Shown in pieces: positions 9,656 through 18,537 of a stretch of DNA of 64,000 bases. The stretch's first letter is position 1; the number at the start of each line of letters is the position of its first letter. Origin of the DNA: Candidatus Gastranaerophilales bacterium (GTDB taxonomy: Bacteria > Cyanobacteriota > Vampirovibrionia > Gastranaerophilales > Gastranaerophilaceae); assembly GCA_900768915.1 (NCBI GenBank), contig CAAGEQ010000034.1, forward strand, positions 25,537 through 89,536, written 5' to 3'. Both the position numbers and the translations under genes were made by a program. The notes under the pieces were generated by a model, which was given only the letters and a program-made list of their open reading frames with translations, made no database searches and had not been told where the DNA came from.

Positions 9656-10516
9656 TTATTTTAATTTCTTAAAGCGAGCATTATAATTTCTCTTTAAGAA
9701 TTCAAATATCATATTACCTTGTCTATCATCTTTTTTAATTACATTGCCATCTTTATCTTTTTGTTCAACGTTTTCATCATCTGCTAATGCATTTTGCATT
9801 TTGATATATGAATTTTGTGAAACATAACCATCAGCAGTATATTTTTCAGAATCTAATGAATCCATTGAGAAGAAATAGTTCATAATTTCTTCCTTATCCA
9901 AATTATCTTTTGAAGATTCTGTATCAACATTCAAATGATTAAATATAGTTTTTAAAGATGCTTTTGCTGCTTCAATATCAGCGTCTGCTTCTGATTCATT
10001 TTCAGCATTATCTTTTGTATGTTTTACTTCGTATGCTTCAAATTCATCGTAAGAAATTTTACCATCATCATTTGTATCATACTTTTTGATATAATCAGTT
10101 GCTAATTCTGCTAAATCATTGTTATAAGCATTTTCATCATGACTATCGTCAGATTTTAATTGAAAATCACCATGTTTTTCTTCAACTTTCTTAGAAACTG
10201 CTGTATTCCAATTTTCATAAGCATCGGCTTTTGTTTCTAAACCCATTGCTTGAAGTAATGATTGAAGTTCAGCATCAGAAAATTCGATATTACCTTCGTG
10301 AACTAATTTATCAGCATAAGGTTTTGTTGTTTCAACCTTTGTATATATAGAAGTTTCATTATTTTTTTCTCTAGAATCTTGGATTTTTTCTAATTTAAAG
10401 ATTGTATTTTCCCAGTCTTTTTTATCAATACCAGAAATATCATATCCATTATTCTTTGCATAAGTTTGTAATGCTTGAGTCAAACCTTGACCTTTAGATA
10501 CTTGAATAGATACCAT
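9656..10516 (-). CDS. EF-hand domain protein
   Basis: An acidic 286-residue protein with a good calcium-binding EF-hand loop, DTNDDGKISYDEF, near residues 146-158. A second, degenerate loop (D-x-E-S-S-K-D-N-L-D-K-E-E) lies near residue 200. There is no signal peptide or membrane helix. The N-terminal 100 residues are not recognised. Calcium binding at the first loop is likely from the canonical D-x-N-x-D-G-x-I-x-x-x-E spacing; the physiological role is unknown. The start is supported by AAGGAG five bases upstream. It stands alone, ends at the terminator 9582-9613, and may be a calcium sensor or a secreted protein using another export route. Confidence 0.8.
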   Translation of the reverse strand: MVSIQVSKGQGLTQALQTYAKNNGYDISGIDKKDWENTIFKLEKIQDSREKNNETSIYTKVETTKPYADKLVHEGNIEFSDAELQSLLQAMGLETKADAYENWNTAVSKKVEEKHGDFQLKSDDSHDENAYNNDLAELATDYIKKYDTNDDGKISYDEFEAYEVKHTKDNAENESEADADIEAAKASLKTIFNHLNVDTESSKDNLDKEEIMNYFFSMDSLDSEKYTADGYVSQNSYIKMQNALADDENVEQKDKDGNVIKKDDRQGNMIFEFLKRNYNARFKKLK

Positions 10517-10671
10517 CTTTACTCCTTAATTCCTCTCTTATATAAAGTTATTTTTTTCTCAAGAATTGACTTTTTTGTTTAAATATTTTTCAATAAAAAG
10601 CAAAAAGCATAATATGACTAGCATTCATCACTTTACATACTGTAATATATTGTTTTATATACAAAAAAATA

Positions 10672-10689
10672 ACGGGTATCTCTACCCGT
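10672..10689 (-). terminator. Terminator of the DXS-like gene
   Basis: A 7-bp GC-rich stem, ACGGGTA with TACCCGT, around a four-base loop. On the minus strand it is followed by a run of seven T interrupted once (10662-10670). It lies 25 bases after the stop of the DXS-like gene. Confidence 0.75.
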
Positions 10690-10713
10690 CATTTTTCATA
10701 AATAAAACTGAAA

Positions 10714-12549
10714 TTATTTCAAATACAAAGAAACATCTTTTGTAATCAATTCCTTTGTTAAATGGTATCGTTGATATAATTCTTTCAAAGGTACTCTATC
10801 TGTAAATTCTTTTTTAGCACCATAATTCAATACTTTCATATCAGAATTTGAATAGAACCTTGAAATTTTTTCACCAAAACCACCATCAAGAACACCATTT
10901 TCCAATGTTATTACTAATGTATGATTTTGTTTCAATTCTTCTAACATAACTGTATCAATACCAGAAACAAATCTTGGATTAATCAATGTTGCATCAATAC
11001 CATATTTTTCTTTAATTTCTTTCTTTACATCTTGAGCCAAAGGATAAAAATCTCCTACACCAATAATAGCAATTTTTTGCCCTTGTTCTTCAATTTTAAA
11101 TTTATTCAAGTCTGAATAATCAGTTGTATCAACTTTACCAGTAGAAATAACATCACCTGTTGGAACTTTTATAGCAACAGAATGTTTATTTTGTTTAACT
11201 GACCAATCTAACATAGCCATATATTCTTCTTTACAAGTTGGTGCCAAATATACAATATTAGGGATATTACTAATTAATGGAATATCAAATACACCTAAAT
11301 GTGTCATATCAGTTGCAGATATACCAGAACGAATGACCAAAATTGTAGCAGGTGAATTATTCAATGCTAAATCTTGAGAAAGTTGGTCATACGCTCTTTG
11401 AATAAATGAACTTGCTACAGATAAAATTGGTTTACCACCATTTTTTGCAATGCCAGAAGCATAAGCAACAGAATGTTGTTCTGCAATACCAACATCTGTG
11501 TAATTTGCTCCCATTTCACTTCTAAAAGCAGGAGTGAAACCTGATGAACCAGGAGTTGCTGGAGTAATTGCAACTATTGGATAATGTTCTTTTTTCTTTT
11601 CTAAAATATAATCCGTTGTTAAACTATTATATGTTTCTTTTGGTTGAACATTACCATCTTTTTTATCCATAAATCCTGATAATTGCCAATGATAAGTTTC
11701 TTTATCAGCAACAGCCGGAGCATAACCTTTACCTTTTAATGTGTGAATATGAACAACAGTTGGATGATTTGTATTTTTCACTTTTCTAAATGCTTTAATC
11801 AATTCTTCAACATTATTACCATCTTCTACATAATAATAATCAAACCCCATTGCCTTAAATACATTATTTTCAGCATTACCTTTTGTTTCTCTCAACAAAC
11901 GTAAATTTTTATATAACCCACCTTGATTTTCTGCAATAGACATTTCATTATCATTAACAATAATAATCATATTTGAGTTCAATACAGCAGCATTATTAAA
12001 TCCTTCAAATGCTTCGCCACCACTCAAAGAACCATCACCAATTAATGCTACAACATTATATTTTTCACCCTTAATATCTCTTGCTTTAGCCATACCAGTA
12101 GCCAAACTAATCGAAGTAGAAGTATGTCCCATAATAAAATGGTCATATTGACTTTCTGCAGGATTTGAATAACCGGAAATTTCTAAATGTTCAAGAGGAT
12201 TTGTAAATGCAGCCTTTCTTCCTGTTAACATTTTATGGGGATAAGTTTGATGAGATACATCAAACACAAACTTATCCTTTGGTGAATTAAATACATAATG
12301 CATCGCAATAGTTGCTTCTACAATACCCAAATCAGGTCCTAAATGACCACCCATAACATTAACTCTATTTAAAATTCCAGCCCTTATATCACTTGCTAAT
12401 TCATTCATTTCTTTAACATTTAATTTTTTAACATCTTTAGGACTATTAACTTTATCTAACATATTTGCTTGGACACCTAATGATGTAATACCTTGCAATA
12501 TAATTAAAGAAAGTATAACTGTAAACAATTTTTTTAAAATTTTCAACAT
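10714..12549 (-). CDS. dxs: DXS-like thiamine-diphosphate synthase with a signal peptide
   Basis: A 611-residue homologue of 1-deoxy-D-xylulose-5-phosphate synthase, which joins pyruvate and glyceraldehyde-3-phosphate in the MEP isoprenoid pathway. Seen are GGHLG near residue 68, the thiamine-diphosphate motif GDGSLSGG followed by N-D-N, the catalytic Glu in GIAEQH, and a transketolase C-terminal domain. The odd part is the N-terminus: residues 1-29 form a clear Sec signal peptide ending in V-Q-A, and normal DXS homology begins directly after it. The start is fixed by AAGGAGAG upstream of the first ATG. The D-x-x-x-H active-site region is shortened to TDMTHLG, as in a DXS-like paralogue group of Firmicutes (recalled). 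It could be an exported paralogue or the only DXS; this cannot be settled here. Confidence 0.82.
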   Translation of the reverse strand: MLKILKKLFTVILSLIILQGITSLGVQANMLDKVNSPKDVKKLNVKEMNELASDIRAGILNRVNVMGGHLGPDLGIVEATIAMHYVFNSPKDKFVFDVSHQTYPHKMLTGRKAAFTNPLEHLEISGYSNPAESQYDHFIMGHTSTSISLATGMAKARDIKGEKYNVVALIGDGSLSGGEAFEGFNNAAVLNSNMIIIVNDNEMSIAENQGGLYKNLRLLRETKGNAENNVFKAMGFDYYYVEDGNNVEELIKAFRKVKNTNHPTVVHIHTLKGKGYAPAVADKETYHWQLSGFMDKKDGNVQPKETYNSLTTDYILEKKKEHYPIVAITPATPGSSGFTPAFRSEMGANYTDVGIAEQHSVAYASGIAKNGGKPILSVASSFIQRAYDQLSQDLALNNSPATILVIRSGISATDMTHLGVFDIPLISNIPNIVYLAPTCKEEYMAMLDWSVKQNKHSVAIKVPTGDVISTGKVDTTDYSDLNKFKIEEQGQKIAIIGVGDFYPLAQDVKKEIKEKYGIDATLINPRFVSGIDTVMLEELKQNHTLVITLENGVLDGGFGEKISRFYSNSDMKVLNYGAKKEFTDRVPLKELYQRYHLTKELITKDVSLYLK

Positions 12550-12593
12550 TTATTTCTCTCCTTTTTCATTAATATTTTTTATATTTTACAACT

Positions 12594-12608
12594 TGATAGT
12601 CACTATCA
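12594..12608. promoter_or_regulatory. Palindrome upstream of the DXS-like gene
   Basis: TGATAG-TCA-CTATCA is a perfect 6-bp inverted repeat next to a TTGACT that could be a -35 on the minus strand. It could be an operator. The ten bases ACTTGATAGT recur upstream of tpiA at 16209-16218. Confidence 0.35.
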
Positions 12609-12830
12609 GTCAATATATAAAAATATAACATACAAAATATATCAACTTTTTTACAAAATCCGTAAAATGCATGTACTGCTTAACCTGTCAGCAACATAGT
12701 TTTACAAAATTTAACTTAATATTCCTTAACATGTTGTTATGAATAAGCAAAAAAATAAATTTCACCGTGTTAAAATATATATGGTTAGTGTTTATTAAAA
12801 AATCTTAGTGTTTTCTGTTAGGAGGTCTAT

Positions 12831-15602
12831 ATGAATTCCTTAAGTGTTACAAATGTGAATCGTTCTCATGCTCATCGTAGTACATTTAAAGCGGCAAATA
12901 ACACGCCCGTTCAAAACAACAATGTCGTTCCAGCACCAGAGAAATCAAACGGTATGAGCAAGACTTTACCAGTTGTTACATCTGCTGTTGCATTAGCATC
13001 ATTAGGTTTGTCTGCTTATGCGTTAACTAGAAAACATAACAAAGGACTTCAAAATGAAGTAAGAAATCTTACACAAGAACTAACAGAATCTAGAAAAGCA
13101 CAATCATCATTAGAAGAAAACCTAAGAAACATGACAGATACACTAAATACAGTTCGAGGTAATACAGAGAGAACTGTTGGAGAATTAAAAGGTCAAGTAT
13201 CACAACAAATAGGCGATGTTAAAGGCGAAATTAATAGTTTAAGAGGAGCAGTTAAAGCACCTCAAGTCGTATCTAATATATTAACAAGAGATGTAGAAGT
13301 TAACGGTATGCACATGAACCTTGCAACTGTAATGCACGGTTATGGTGTAAACGAAGGTAAATTGACAGAAACATTAAGATCAGAATCAACAAGAAGAATT
13401 TTAGGAGCAACAAAACCTATAGATTTACCAGAAAATGCAATGATAAGAGTTCCGACTGCTGAATTCGCTGGATTTGCTAAAACAGGTGGTTTAGCAATCG
13501 TTCCTAAAGAATTAACTGCAAACCTAGGTGCTGTAATCAATAATAAACAAAAAGCCGAATTGATTGTAGATACTCCAATGTATCTAGGTCAAGTTGAAAA
13601 TTCAAACTTCTTCAGTATCGTTAAACGTCCAGATGGTAAATTCGATTACATCAGCAAAAAAGGTGGCAAAGAAAGTAAAATGGCAACTTTAAACAAGATT
13701 GATGAAATGAATATACCAATCTACACAGAAAATGGTAAAACAACTGAAAGAGTTGGCGTTTACATGTCAGATGAAATGCGTGCTCCAGTTGATTATGAAG
13801 ATACATTAGTTCAATTTGATGCAGAAACAGCAAAATCAATAAAAGAAACTTTAGAACAAGGTAAAAACTATGACACTCCATTAGTAAGTTTCATAGCACC
13901 AAAAGAAAAGGGTGAATTACCAAGAGCAGAAGTTAAATATAGAACCGTATTCTACAAAAACGACAAATTCAGAATGGACGGACCTGTTCAAGAGGGTAAA
14001 GTTAAAAATATATATAACGACCAAACAACAGCAGCAGGTGAAACAGAAAGAAATATCTACTTCTGTAAATATATGTATGAAAACCTTGTAAATAACCATG
14101 AAACATCAGACAAAAACCTAAGGGCTGATTGGATTATTGGTAATGATTGGCACACTGGTGCATTGTCAGCAATGACAAGATTATTAACACCTGCAAGAAA
14201 AGCAATGGGTATGGAACCAGAAGCCGCAGATAAATTACAAAATACACCAATTACGACATTGATGCATAACTTCAGATTGCAAGGTGCTGTATGGCATTCA
14301 CAACCAAAACTATTAAACGTAATGTTTGGTGAACACGCAGCAAAAATTACAGAAAATGCTTGGATGCCTCAAAAGGCTGATATGCCAGGTCACTTAATGA
14401 ACGGTATGTTCTCTGGCAACAATATCAACCCACAAACAATGGCTATGACATACTCTGATGATATCGTATTCGTATCAAGAGGTAACTTCAATGAAGCAGC
14501 TAATAATCCAGCAATGGGTGGTACAAACTATGCATTAGCAGCATTAAGAGGTAGAACTGGACAATACGCAAATCAAGGTAAATTAGATGAAATTGCAATG
14601 GCTAGTGGTATCAGACCAGACGAAGTTGGTAAATATCCAACAGCAAAAGGTATCACAAACGGTTGCGACAGAGTAAACAATATTCTTACTAAGAAAAAAG
14701 CAAGAAAACTTGAATCAGATTTAGGATTACAACCAGGTTCATTAAAATCTGCTGATGAAGCAATCTTAAATCCATACGCAGCACACCAAAACAATAAAGG
14801 TGTATATCTTAAAAAAGTTATAGAAGATATCGATACAGCAAGAGCAACTGGTGGTAAAGATAATCCTCTTAAAGTAAGAGATTTTGAACATACAGACCTT
14901 ACTGGTGTTGATGAAAACACAATGGTATTTGGTATGGCTGGTAGAATAGTTGACCAAAAAGGTATTGATATTTGGGCAGAAGGTATCCAAAAATACTATG
15001 CACGTGGCAACTACGACAAATCTAACCCACCTGTATTCTATTTACAAGGTATTGGTGATGAATCATTCATCAACAAATTTATGGAAGTTAAAGGCAAAGT
15101 AAGAGAAATGGATCCTAAAGCAGCAAACAGAATGGTATTTGCCGGTGTATTCTCAGAAGCAGGTAGATATGACGGTTGCAAAATGATGTCAGACTTCTCA
15201 AGTATGCCAAGTTGGGACGAACCTTGTGGTTTAGTTCACAAAGAAATTGGATATAACAGTGGTGCAATCTCTGTTGTTAACAAAAGAGGCGGTTTAACAG
15301 ATGGTCTTCATCAATATAACCGTGGTGGCGATAACAAAGGTGCTAACTCAATCTTCGTTGACTTTATGGACAAAGATACCCATTCTTACGAAGAAGCATT
15401 AAACTTCAACGGTGAAAAAACTGCTGATGCATTTGAAACTGCACAAGAATGGTTTGGTAACAAACAAGCATTAAGTGAAGGTATCGAAAACTCTTACAAA
15501 GCAAGATTCGACTGGTTAAGAGGTAAAGTTCAAGAATATACAGAACTTGGTAAACGTCACGGTGTTATCAGCGAAAAAGTTGATTCAAACTATACTGTAT
15601 AA
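12831..15602 (+). CDS. Membrane-anchored glycogen/starch-synthase-like glycosyltransferase (GT5)
   Basis: A 923-residue protein, nearly twice the usual GlgA length. After an Asn-rich start with the tag S-T-F-K-A comes one membrane helix (about 45-66) and a coiled coil (about 70-135). The glycosyltransferase follows: KTGGL near residue 217 (ADP-glucose contact in GlgA), DWHTG near 438, DQKGIDI near 705, and EPCGLVHKE near 798, which keeps the E-x7-E pattern and precedes a K-R-G-G-L block. Ordinary GlgA makes alpha-1,4-glucan from ADP-glucose. Here about 100 extra residues separate the first two motifs, so substrate and product may differ. The start has AGGAGG five bases upstream. No other glycogen gene is nearby. 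The fold assignment is firm and the precise activity is not. Confidence 0.8.
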   Translation: MNSLSVTNVNRSHAHRSTFKAANNTPVQNNNVVPAPEKSNGMSKTLPVVTSAVALASLGLSAYALTRKHNKGLQNEVRNLTQELTESRKAQSSLEENLRNMTDTLNTVRGNTERTVGELKGQVSQQIGDVKGEINSLRGAVKAPQVVSNILTRDVEVNGMHMNLATVMHGYGVNEGKLTETLRSESTRRILGATKPIDLPENAMIRVPTAEFAGFAKTGGLAIVPKELTANLGAVINNKQKAELIVDTPMYLGQVENSNFFSIVKRPDGKFDYISKKGGKESKMATLNKIDEMNIPIYTENGKTTERVGVYMSDEMRAPVDYEDTLVQFDAETAKSIKETLEQGKNYDTPLVSFIAPKEKGELPRAEVKYRTVFYKNDKFRMDGPVQEGKVKNIYNDQTTAAGETERNIYFCKYMYENLVNNHETSDKNLRADWIIGNDWHTGALSAMTRLLTPARKAMGMEPEAADKLQNTPITTLMHNFRLQGAVWHSQPKLLNVMFGEHAAKITENAWMPQKADMPGHLMNGMFSGNNINPQTMAMTYSDDIVFVSRGNFNEAANNPAMGGTNYALAALRGRTGQYANQGKLDEIAMASGIRPDEVGKYPTAKGITNGCDRVNNILTKKKARKLESDLGLQPGSLKSADEAILNPYAAHQNNKGVYLKKVIEDIDTARATGGKDNPLKVRDFEHTDLTGVDENTMVFGMAGRIVDQKGIDIWAEGIQKYYARGNYDKSNPPVFYLQGIGDESFINKFMEVKGKVREMDPKAANRMVFAGVFSEAGRYDGCKMMSDFSSMPSWDEPCGLVHKEIGYNSGAISVVNKRGGLTDGLHQYNRGGDNKGANSIFVDFMDKDTHSYEEALNFNGEKTADAFETAQEWFGNKQALSEGIENSYKARFDWLRGKVQEYTELGKRHGVISEKVDSNYTV

Positions 15603-15621
15603 TCAATAAATTAAACATAAC

Positions 15622-15656
15622 AAAAAGAGTTCGAAGAAAAAATCGAACTCTTTTTT
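15622..15656. terminator. Bidirectional terminator between the GT5 gene and dut
   Basis: A 13-bp stem, AAAAAGAGTTCGA with TCGAACTCTTTTT, around an eight-base A-rich loop with T runs on both strands. It serves the converging glycosyltransferase and dut genes. Confidence 0.85.
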
Positions 15657-15677
15657 ATATTAAAACTCTCAATCTAA

Positions 15678-16115
15678 CTATTTACCAGTTGAACCAAAAC
15701 CACCTTCACCACGTTCTGTATCAGTTAATTCTGTTACAACTTCAATCTTTGCTTGTTCTGCTCTTGCAATAACCATTTGAGCAATTCTTTCATCTGGTTG
15801 AATTGTATATGCTTCATTTGAAATATTTACGATAGGCACACATACTTCACCTCTATAATCTTCATCGATTGTGCCAACACAATTGATTAATGTTATACCA
15901 TGCTTGATAGATAAACCTGAACGAGGTCTAACTTGTGCTTCATAACCATGTTCTAATTCAATTTTTAAACCTGTAGGAATCAATTTTCTTTCTAATGGTT
16001 TTAATTCGATAGGTTCAGATATTGCCGCACATAAATCCATGCCAGCAGCACCTTCTGTTTTATATTCAGGTAAAATCTTATTATGTTGTAGTCTTTGTAT
16101 CTTTAATACTGTCAT
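15678..16115 (-). CDS. dut: dUTP diphosphatase
   Basis: Trimeric dUTPase hydrolyses dUTP to dUMP and diphosphate. This keeps uracil out of DNA and supplies dUMP for thymidylate synthesis. The 145 residues carry all five family motifs: AAGMDLCA near residue 23, RPRSGLS near 62, the NCVGTIDEDYRG block with the catalytic Asp, E-R-I-A-Q-M near 108, and the glycine-rich tail RGEGGFGSTG that closes over the substrate. Length is typical. The start is supported by GAGAGGAT upstream. It is a single-gene unit converging on the glycosyltransferase gene. Confidence 0.97.
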   Translation of the reverse strand: MTVLKIQRLQHNKILPEYKTEGAAGMDLCAAISEPIELKPLERKLIPTGLKIELEHGYEAQVRPRSGLSIKHGITLINCVGTIDEDYRGEVCVPIVNISNEAYTIQPDERIAQMVIARAEQAKIEVVTELTDTERGEGGFGSTGK

Positions 16116-16272
16116 TTCGCTATCCTCTCTTTTAATCCACTTGTTAATTTTATCTTAAATATAAGAATATTTCTACAACTTACATGTATTAAATTAAAGT
16201 CATTATCTACTTGATAGTAAAGTATTTTTATTTTAAACTTTTGGTATGGTTACTATAAAAAAGGAGAAAATT

Positions 16273-17061
16273 ATGTCAAGACGTCCTATTATGGCTGGAA
16301 ACTGGAAAATGAATTTATTACAAGCTGATGCAAAATCACTTATTACAGGGATTAAATCAGTATTACACGATATAAGTGCAGACCAATTACCAGAAGTAAT
16401 TGTAGCACCTACATTCACATCATTAGCAGTTGTATCTGATATGTTATCTGATTGCAAATGTGGTAAAATTGCTTTAGCGGCTCAAAACTGCCACTGGGAA
16501 TCATCAGGTGCATATACTGGTGAAGTTTCTGTTGAAATGCTAAAAGATATCGGATGTAAATATGTTATCATCGGTCATTCTGAAAGAAGACAATACTTCT
16601 CAGAAACAGACGAAATGATTAACAAAAAAGCAAAAGCAATCTTAGCTGGTGGTTTATTACCAATCATTTGTTGTGGTGAAACTCTTGAACAAAGAGAATC
16701 TGGTGTAACTGATGAACATATTGCAAGCCAAATCAGAGCAGCATTAGCAGGTATTTCTAACGAAGATATCGCTAAATCAGTTATTGCTTACGAACCAATC
16801 TGGGCTATCGGTACTGGCAAATCTTGTGATGCTACTGAAGCAAACAGAGTAATTGCTATGATTAGAAACGTTGTTAAAGAAGTTTCTAATGCTGAAACTG
16901 CTGATTCTATCAGAATTCTTTATGGTGGTTCTGTAAAACCTAACACTATTGAAGAACAAATGACAAAATCAGATATCGATGGTGCTTTAATCGGTGGTGC
17001 TAGTTTAAAAGCTGACAGTTTCAACGAAATCATTACTAATTCAATGAAAGTTGCTGTATAG
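16273..17061 (+). CDS. tpiA: Triosephosphate isomerase
   Basis: This enzyme interconverts dihydroxyacetone phosphate and glyceraldehyde-3-phosphate in glycolysis and gluconeogenesis. The catalytic residues are visible: Lys in AGNWKMN near residue 13, His in GHSERR, and Glu in AYEPIWAIGTGK. The phosphate-binding YGGSV and the late G-G-A-S-L block follow. The 262 residues fit a normal TIM barrel. The start at 16273 is chosen because AAGGAG lies just before it (16261-16266) and homology begins there; an upstream in-frame ATG at 16246 would add nine non-conserved residues. It is monocistronic and ends at a strong terminator. Confidence 0.97.
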   Translation: MSRRPIMAGNWKMNLLQADAKSLITGIKSVLHDISADQLPEVIVAPTFTSLAVVSDMLSDCKCGKIALAAQNCHWESSGAYTGEVSVEMLKDIGCKYVIIGHSERRQYFSETDEMINKKAKAILAGGLLPIICCGETLEQRESGVTDEHIASQIRAALAGISNEDIAKSVIAYEPIWAIGTGKSCDATEANRVIAMIRNVVKEVSNAETADSIRILYGGSVKPNTIEEQMTKSDIDGALIGGASLKADSFNEIITNSMKVAV

Positions 17062-17084
17062 TTTAGACACATAAATAGAATTTT

Positions 17085-17113
17085 AAAGAGGAGAATAAAT
17101 TATTCTCCTCTTT
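17085..17113. terminator. Bidirectional terminator after tpiA
   Basis: A 13-bp stem, AAAGAGGAGAATA with TATTCTCCTCTTT, around a three-base loop, followed by T on + and preceded by A. It also lies just downstream of the convergent oxidoreductase gene. Confidence 0.87.
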
Positions 17114-17127
17114 TTTAATATAAAAAC

Positions 17128-18486
17128 TTAGTTTGATTTTTTCAATTTATCTACGAGTAATCTTGCAGCAGATATCAATGGATCAATACTTGTTGAAAAT
17201 GGTGGAGCATACGTTATATCAACACCTGCCAATTCTTCTACCGTCATACCATTCAATATAGCAGTTGCAAGGGTGTTTATTCTTTTATCAGCATCGCCAC
17301 AGCCAATAGCCTGACCACCAAGTAAATGATGGTTTCTTTTATCAACAACTAATTTTAAAGTAACATTTTCAGCATCTGGCATATAACCAGCCTTATCTCG
17401 TTTTGTTATAATTATTGAAACAACATCATAACCATTATTTTTCGCAAATTTTTCAGTAAAACCAGTCATAGATATTGTTAACCCAAAATATTTTGTAACT
17501 GCAGAACCTAAGACACCTTCAAAATCATCAACAAATCCACACAAATTCATAGCAGCACAACGTCCTTCTTTGTTTGCAGTAGAACCCAAAGGTATCCATG
17601 CCGGCACACCTGTCATAGCATAAACTTCTTCAATACAATCACCACAAGCATAGATATCTTTAATATTGGTTTCCATTCTACTATTTACCTTTATTGCACC
17701 TGTTGTACCTATTTTTATACCAGCAGATTCTGCAATATCAATAACAGGTCGAACCCCTACTGATAACAATACAAAATCTGTATCTATTATTTCACCTGTT
17801 TCAAGTTTTATTGCCCTAATTTCCTTTTCACCAATAAATTCTACAACATTATTTTTATTAATAATTCTCGTATAATCTGGATACATAGAAACAACAAAAT
17901 CTTGTACTATTGTAGAAATTTCTTCATCTAACATTGGCATAATTTTGGGAGATTTTTCAATCAATATAGTCTTAACTTTATTTGCTACAAATGCTTCTAA
18001 TAATTCTAAACCAATAAAACCACCACCTATAATAACTGCATTTTTTGATTGAACAAGTTTTTTTCGAAGTTTTATACCATCTTCTATTGTTCTTAATTTA
18101 AAAATATTTTTCAAATTTACATTTTTAATATTTGGAATAAATGGAACTGCCCCCGTAGCAATAACCAATTTGTCATATTCAACAACAAACTCAAAATCAG
18201 ACTCTAAGTCATAAACCAAAACTTGTTTTAATGCTGGAATAATTTTAGTCACTTTATTTCTTAAATGAATATTTATTCCATCATTTGCAAATTTTTCCGG
18301 TGTTCTAATAATTAAATTATTATAATCTTCAAAATTACCCTGAACAAAATATGGCAATCCACAAGACGAATAAGACACATGCGTATCTTGTGTATAAATA
18401 TCTACCTGAGCATCAGGCAACAAATGTTTTGATTTAGCCGCTGCTTTTGCACCTGCTGCAACACCACCAATAATTACAATTTTCAT
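17128..18486 (-). CDS. FAD-dependent pyridine nucleotide-disulfide oxidoreductase (CoA-disulfide reductase / NADH oxidase-like)
   Basis: A 452-residue flavoprotein with the N-terminal FAD-binding GGVAAGAKAA. The redox-active single cysteine sits in SYSSCGLPYF near residue 43, a feature of CoA-disulfide reductases, NADH oxidases and NADH peroxidases. A second dinucleotide site (GGGFIGLE near residue 153) and the late FAD motif YACGDC near 275 follow. A dimerisation domain ends the protein, and no rhodanese extension is present. It probably reduces CoA disulfide or oxygen with NAD(P)H to control thiol redox state; the members cannot be told apart by eye. It has a leaderless promoter (18493-18521). 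Confidence 0.87.
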   Translation of the reverse strand: MKIVIIGGVAAGAKAAAKSKHLLPDAQVDIYTQDTHVSYSSCGLPYFVQGNFEDYNNLIIRTPEKFANDGINIHLRNKVTKIIPALKQVLVYDLESDFEFVVEYDKLVIATGAVPFIPNIKNVNLKNIFKLRTIEDGIKLRKKLVQSKNAVIIGGGFIGLELLEAFVANKVKTILIEKSPKIMPMLDEEISTIVQDFVVSMYPDYTRIINKNNVVEFIGEKEIRAIKLETGEIIDTDFVLLSVGVRPVIDIAESAGIKIGTTGAIKVNSRMETNIKDIYACGDCIEEVYAMTGVPAWIPLGSTANKEGRCAAMNLCGFVDDFEGVLGSAVTKYFGLTISMTGFTEKFAKNNGYDVVSIIITKRDKAGYMPDAENVTLKLVVDKRNHHLLGGQAIGCGDADKRINTLATAILNGMTVEELAGVDITYAPPFSTSIDPLISAARLLVDKLKKSN

Positions 18487-18492
18487 AATTGA

Positions 18493-18521
18493 ATTATTTT
18501 CTATATAATCATTTTTAACAA
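18493..18521 (-). promoter_or_regulatory. Leaderless promoter of the CoA-disulfide-reductase-like gene
   Basis: On the minus strand: TTGTTA (18516-18521), a 17-base spacer, AATAAT (18493-18498), then six bases to the ATG. No ribosome binding site is present. Confidence 0.6.
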
Positions 18522-18537
18522 CTACCTTTTAGGGTAA

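Noticed and set aside
14573..14920. 115-codon frame antisense to the glycosyltransferase gene
   Set aside because: Shadow frame inside a well-supported gene, no start signal.
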